Below are positions 58,746 to 64,000 of a stretch of 64,000 nucleotides of DNA, piece by piece (the stretch's first letter is position 1; each line of letters begins with the position of its first letter). The notes under the pieces are model-generated. The model did no database searches, was not told the origin of the DNA, and worked only from the letters and a program-made list of their open reading frames with translations. Both the position numbers and the translations under genes were made by a program. The stretch comes from Haemonchus contortus (taxonomy: Eukaryota; Nematoda; Chromadorea; Rhabditida; Trichostrongylidae), in assembly GCA_000469685.2 (NCBI GenBank), contig LS997563.1, positions 28,621,897-28,685,896 of the forward strand, in the 5' to 3' direction.

Positions 58746-61700
58746 ATGGATACGTAAGTCAGCTTATTGAAGGAAAGCTGCCTTCTGTAGCCTGGTATAC
58801 TTCAGGACCAGGCTTGACCGCGGTACTAAAGTAGACCACTGCTCGCAGCCACAGCGACAGCTGCTTTCCGTTATCTTGGATTAACAAGTACTCGGATCCT
58901 TAGGACCACTGCTTGTTGGTCAAATTACTAACGCAGTCATGATATGCCTAAAGTTGTAGGAAAAAGGGAAGTGTTCGTAAGGCATCGGCATCCTGTGGCT
59001 CACAATTATTTAAGTGAATAAAAGTCCCATGGAGGACAAGTCTCTACAGAAGTTCCACTGTAGATATCGACTTGGACGCCTCCAAACACCCGTCATGTGG
59101 CTCGGATGAGGGTCCTATCCGATGCATCGTGAACAATTAAGATGTGAGACACCTATAAAGCTCATGCCTTGGGATAAAATATGTTGTTCATGATTGTCCG
59201 ATGAGTCCAAAGTAACCCAGTTCCCGCTCGGCTTTCCATTTCCCTCCAAGGTTTTCAAAACGTCCCTTCACAGACTCGATTCTGAAGCCGATGAACGTTT
59301 TGGATTGCCCTCCCGATTGAGTACTATGTGAGCAACCAAGCTCTAAGTGGCATTGTCCCTTTCTAATCTAGAATGTCTAGGTCGCATAATCTTTCACACT
59401 TTGGCCAAAGGATTGATGTAACTGACTTTGTATTGCTGAAAGGGGTACGTTAGTTGCCCATACTGTAAGTAAGTGAAATCTTTGAACTCCAAAATATGAA
59501 AAGTGCCAGCTCTGAGTAGAAAAACTAGTTCCCACACGAAAAATATTGATATCTTGGGAAATAGTGGAGCAAGTGTAATCAGAAATACTTGAAATTAAGG
59601 CTTGGCAAAAAAATTTGGAAATGTGGATAGAAAGTCAATGTTCGCTATCGTTTTGGCATTTCATTAACTCGGAGCACTAGACGCAATTCCAGCAACCGAC
59701 CAGGGGTAACATTCCCGCATGGAAGCATGGTCAATACGTCTTCCAGTGTTATCAGAGTCTGGTGTGGACCACACTGCGTTATCATTTTGTCAATTTGGTC
59801 CCTGCTATCATTATGCGTTATCTTTTTGTCAGTCTGAACGCAATTAATTACTTATAGTCACTTCTTACCATAAGCTGCGTCAAAGCTGACCCATCTAAAT
59901 GGCCCAGAGTTCCAGGCTACATATTTCCCCTTTTAGGGCTAGGTTTCTTGGCATTCCAACTGTTTTGCACTGCATGATTTCAACAAATCTCCGTCAAAGT
60001 TGCTCATAACTGTAATGACTTTCACCCTGACCTTATGCTGACAACGCGGTTTAGGTAAACCTAGATTCATTTGGGGCCGCCAGTGATACGACTGCCCTAC
60101 TTATATGATGGTTAGTAATGGTAATCAATCTGTTGACATACACTTCCATTGCTTTTCTTCAGAAAATCGAATTTACATCTTCTAGCTATAGCTACAGCCT
60201 TTGATCAGATAAGTTCAAGGTCACCTAATGTTAAATTCATCACTTATTTGTCACCTACGTCAGAATGTCGCCCAAAAAAAGGAAGAAAATGCTACCGAAT
60301 TGTTACACCTACTACTCGTTACCTTCCTAGTAAACATTTCCCTATCGCTGTCTTTGGCTGAGTTACTCCTTCCTTTTGAATATTTCTTCTGTGATTAAGG
60401 CTTGACGTCTCATTCACCTTCTTTTTACCAGTTTTTGAGTTCGACTTCCTTTAAAACTGCTCAAGCTGAGCGTTAAACAGTAATGTACTGTAGTCAAAAT
60501 GTATTTTCATGAGTCGTTGCCTTACGTCTATATAAACTAGTCGGTTTTAGAGTGAAAGATTCGTAGCAGCAAACGGTTTGAAGTATGGTGAGTGACGACC
60601 AAAGCTTCTACTCGGAGCACCACTATCCTTTACACAAATAAGCAGAGAAAGTAAAGGATTGGCTGTACATAAGGATTGTCCTGATTTGTGGCAACTGTGG
60701 CAACTTCCAGCTGGTCGGCTGATTGTCCTATCCGCTAGTTGTCTCGCTGCTTGTCATGTCTGGCTAGTTGTCCCGCTGCTGCTTACCACGCCGTCAACAC
60801 ACTCAATAAATGCCAACAAATAATTAGTGATTTGAAATCGATAAACTATCTGCCATTACCTACTCCTTTTCGATTCGAAAAGCGTCCCCTTCTTCCCAGA
60901 GCCTCCACTTTTCGAAGGTTCCTTCCCACATGCCCCCTCCCCACGGCATGCCAGCCGTTCAGATCACCCAACCTTTATGACATTCTACAGGTGACGCTAA
61001 AGGGCAAGGTGAGATGATAAGGCTCTAATTTGGGAAGTGAGGTGTTCCAATTCCTAGTAAGGTCTCCGCAAGAATCGACAGCGATTCTTATTATCCTTTG
61101 GATTTTCACATTCCTTTTATTTCTAGTAATCTTTTTGTAGCATTCGGTAATCCAAATCGGTAAGATTAGATATTCTTTCCAGCGTTATCGAATATCGTTT
61201 GACCGATGAGCTTCCGATTCACATGGAAGCGACACTATCGCTCGTATGACTTTTACGACCGTCTTGTCTCATGTATATACCAAGAACAACACGTACTCAG
61301 TACATTTGGCTTCTAGCTGTAACAAATACTATGAGTATTCATTGAGTTAGTACTTCATTGAATTGAACTTACGATTCGCTAGAGAATCCCGTCTATCAGA
61401 TTCCTGCTATGTCATAACTTCTAACAAACCTTCTTCATTGATCCCCGATGGTTTATGGGAGAAGTGGACCTACCATTATTCAGATTTACCAACCAGCGAT
61501 GATGAAGACTTGAGAAACTGCAGACATCCCACTTACACATTATCAAGAGATGGTCCTGGAATCCTTCCTGAATCAAACGGCCTGAAAGTCTGTTCGGCCG
61601 GCATCGCAAATGCGACCCAGTGACTTCTTCGAACCACATTCGTTTGGGTTTTCTTTACGGAACAAGCATTACTTCACTGCTACCTTTCAACATCTAAAAG

Positions 61701-62245
61701 GACTACGACAGTATCCAAGCAATTTTGTTCAGGCGTCTCCATCTATCACTAGAGGTAACGTCAGAGGCACTGATCAGACTCGGTTTGGGATTGACCCACA
61801 TCTTCTACCATCATTCAGGATCGTAATGACGCTTGAATGCATATGGCCTATACGATCACTTGCGCATCCAGTCGGAGGACACTTCTGTCTCCCAGATGAG
61901 TCATGTACCAATTTTCTGGCTTCAAAGGGGTGATACGCTCGGCTGACCTGAACGTATACTAATACGAGATCTAATCGCCTACGGTGCCTACGGTAGGGCG
62001 CCACTTGATACTACCCACCTTCACTATCATCTTCCTGTTTGACGCTCGGCAACGCTTTATTACAGCGCGAAATTTGCAATTTGTATGGGATAGGTCCCAC
62101 AGCGTCGATTGTTGAAAAGCTCCAAGCAGGTAAAGTGCCTAGAAAGGCTTTTTGCAGTATGGATTTACTCTTTCAATTGTGTATCGCTTTGAAAGAAACG
62201 TTATCGATTGACGATGTTAATGACTGGGAAGAAGTGAATGATTAA
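58746..62245 (+). CDS. Unrecognised small protein (131 aa), seven exons
   Basis: Exons 58746-58753, 59372-59444, 60551-60587, 60991-61008, 61141-61159, 61183-61243 and 62066-62245 join with matching phases to one frame. Donors are gtaagt, gtacgt, gtgagt, gtgaga, gtaaga and gtatga; acceptors end ctag, ttag, acag, gtag, ccag and acag. The protein starts MDTMSRSHNLSHFGQRIDVT, passes through SERFVAANGLKYGDAKGQAF and RVIEYRLTDELPIHMEATLS, and ends with a predicted helical stretch (REICNLYGIGPTASIVEKLQ, CSMDLLFQLCIALKETLSID) and an acidic tail. No signal peptide or membrane segment is evident. I do not recognise a family. The acceptor ccattgcag two bases before ATG suggests trans-splicing. A SINE sits in the last intron. 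Seven agreeing junctions make a chance chain unlikely, though a further exon in the 822-bp last intron is possible. Confidence 0.62.
61725..62015 (-). repeat. tRNA-derived SINE, reverse copy in an intron
   Basis: Read in reverse: gccctaccgtaggcaccgta, then a diverged head, ccctttgaagccagaaaatt, ggtacatgactcatctggga, gtgatcgtataggccatatg, cattcaagcgtcattacgat, and a tail with cctgaatgatgg. The landmarks follow the family order. Confidence 0.55.
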
Positions 62246-62599
62246 AGAAAGTTGTCAATAATTACTTGAGTGTCATCACACAGCAACAAGGTGTTGTTTG
62301 TTTTGATTTGATGCAGACCATGCTCGGTTTTCATTCCATTCCGGCATAACTATGAAGAATGATACCTAAAGGCTTTCATGTGATAGAAACTGCTCAGGAA
62401 GCATTGGGGATATCATTTTGATGCCAAACAAATAGAAATTTCAGTGGCTCGCGCTTTGCTTAGAAGATTCATCACTGTCTTTTGTCGCCAGCTTTGGGAT
62501 TTCCTGATCCCTAGAAGTAACATTCAAGTAGATCACTGAGGCGGGATCTACTTGAATGTTAGGCTGGGGAGAGCTTCGCCACATTTGTCGAAAAATCAT
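62246..62599. other. Downstream region, nothing recognised
   Basis: It should contain the 3' UTR of the preceding gene. A small mirrored pair (aagtagatcactgag, gatctacttgaatg; 62527-62560) may mark the edge of an element. Confidence 0.35.
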
Positions 62600-62750
62600 T
62601 TTTGTACAAGAAAGGAAACCTCGTCCTACCCTTGCTTCTTGCCTGACCTCGTCCCATCCAACTATTTCCTATTCGAACACTATGGTCACCTCTCTCAGGC
62701 ACTATGGTCAACCTCCCAGTTCGAAAAAAGAATCCCGCGGATCTGGTGAC
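62600..62750 (+). pseudogene. Mariner-like transposase remnant (C-terminal motif)
   Basis: The frame reads CFLPDLVPSNYFLFEHYGHL. This resembles the YSPDL-PxDY-xF-F motif that carries the third catalytic residue of mariner transposases; Asp is replaced by Asn at that position here. Flanking frames decay within a few dozen bases and no TIRs are visible. It is a different mariner from the one at 11070, which lacks this region. Confidence 0.5.
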
Positions 62751-64000
62751 TTCGGAATCTCTACTACCAATTCCTTCGATTCTCACCTCTCTTTTCTCTA
62801 GAAAAAGAAGATATCTAGTTACTAAATGAATTACTACATGAATAGAAGGGCTTTTGGAGTAGGAGCTAGATTCAAATTGAAAACAATTGAATTACAGGTG
62901 AACTAAAATACTCAGACGCGAAAATCGCTATCCCGAAAAGTATCTCATTTCCAGAGAACCTTGGCACCAACCTTATATTTCGATTATAGATGGCTGCTTC
63001 GACGCTATTTTTCTTTAGATTTTTAGATTTAAGAAAGAAGATTAGAATACTCGAATGCGAGTTCCGGGATAATATGTAATGGGATAGGAGCATCGGATCG
63101 CTTACTGGAAAGAATTGTTCCCTGAGAAGTGGTATGAGTAAAGTGTATCTTAGCTGATTGATTCTTAGGCAACTTTTTTATCGTGCAGAAAATAGTTGGA
63201 CTCAGAAATTTTTCTTTTAAGTATCAATCGGCAGTCTATTTCGAAGTTTTTCTTTGAATTTTCCTTTGCTCGCATTACTGAATTGTCACAGCGAACAGTC
63301 CTTTACAACAATTTGGAAGTAAACATGATCAAGCTCAATTAGGTTTCAATCAGTAACTATCTACAAGACATTTAGCTAGCCTAGCTGATTACGCCCTTGT
63401 AACTATCCCTTCAGTTGGGAACCCATTCGAGGTCTCTTTTCTCTTCCTTTTCAATTAGAATTGCTTTACGGTTCATCACCCATGAAAGCGCTCATCACTA
63501 ATTCAGGGACGACAATAGACCAACTTTCCGACTTTGCTAATCTAGTTGCTCTCCTTATCAGTCCTATCATTCAGACCTTCTCGCACTACTTCTTTTGTAT
63601 AGACTGTCAATATTTCGTGGAATCTTCCTAATTGCCCCTATGTACTTTAAAGATGATGTTGTGACCTTTTTATAAAAAAAATAAAGAAAAACTGCTGTAC
63701 TCTTCAGTTTTATCAGGAGAATTTCGCCTTGAATCGGACTGCTTGAAGGGTTTCGATCTACTATCCATAAGAAGTGTTGGTAGGCCGAATAAAACTTGTC
63801 GGTGATAACTTCAGCAATCAAGCTCAGTGAGATAACGTGTATTCTTGGTAAAAACCTTTTTTCGGTTTCTCCAGAAGCGTTTGATACCGTGTTGTTTTGG
63901 TAGGGGACCGATTTCAAATCCATTCTCGGGTTTTCTGAGCACATGCTCTCTATCCAATACGCTACCAAGTGATATCCAAAGCGTACAGCCTCATTTTTCA
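62751..64000. other. Right end of the window, no supported gene
   Basis: A 133-codon minus-strand frame (63567-63968) shows no recognised motif. Nothing else can be supported. Confidence 0.35.

Noticed and set aside
1..64000. CRISPR arrays, operons with ribosome binding sites, bacterial promoters
   Set aside because: The sequence is eukaryotic; no spaced direct-repeat array with unique spacers is present.

Overview
The window looks like a piece of a nematode chromosome, most likely a clade V rhabditid or strongylid (hookworm-type) parasite. The reasons are a major-sperm-protein (MSP) domain gene, a cuticle-collagen locus, small exons split by short GT..TTTYAG introns, and candidate trans-splice acceptors just ahead of start codons. 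Most of the 64 kb is non-coding and is packed with transposons and foldback (MITE-like) elements. Almost all single-frame ORFs here are chance ORFs. The real genes only appear when small exons are joined by phase.

Genes, left to right: (1) 1-2664 minus, an OST-alpha-type solute transporter cut by the left edge. (2) 46333-51368 minus, a 21-exon, 677-codon alpha-kleisin (Rad21/Rec8/COH family) with both its N-terminal and winged-helix C-terminal signatures. (3) 51433-51792 minus, an unrecognised coding-looking ORF that stops only 57 nt before the kleisin acceptor. (4) 54201-54897 minus, a broken cuticle collagen. (5) 55646-58354 plus, an MSP-domain protein with a long Lys/Glu/Asp tail. (6) 58746-62245 plus, a seven-exon gene for a 131-residue protein I do not recognise. 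Nothing suggests these genes share a pathway. The kleisin and MSP genes are both germline-type genes.

Mobile DNA dominates 9-46 kb. There is a mariner whose 3' third has been replaced by an inverted copy of its own 5' end (11070-12167). Two near-identical piggyBac elements lie head-on 852 bp apart (14426-16549 intact, 17402-19524 frameshifted). There are TTAA-flanked MITEs (24158-24752, 33642-34152), a non-autonomous Helitron (31462-33129) and a Mutator-like foldback element with a perfect 9-bp target duplication (41754-43257). Other families present are a MITE family with 3-bp duplications, a TA-type MITE family, a TIR family related to CTTGAAGGCACAGTTC, and many tRNA-derived SINE copies. 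A hammerhead-ribozyme-like motif lies on the minus strand at 37742-37775.

All splice models were built by eye from consensus and phase. No alignment or expression data were available, so family names rest on recognised motifs.
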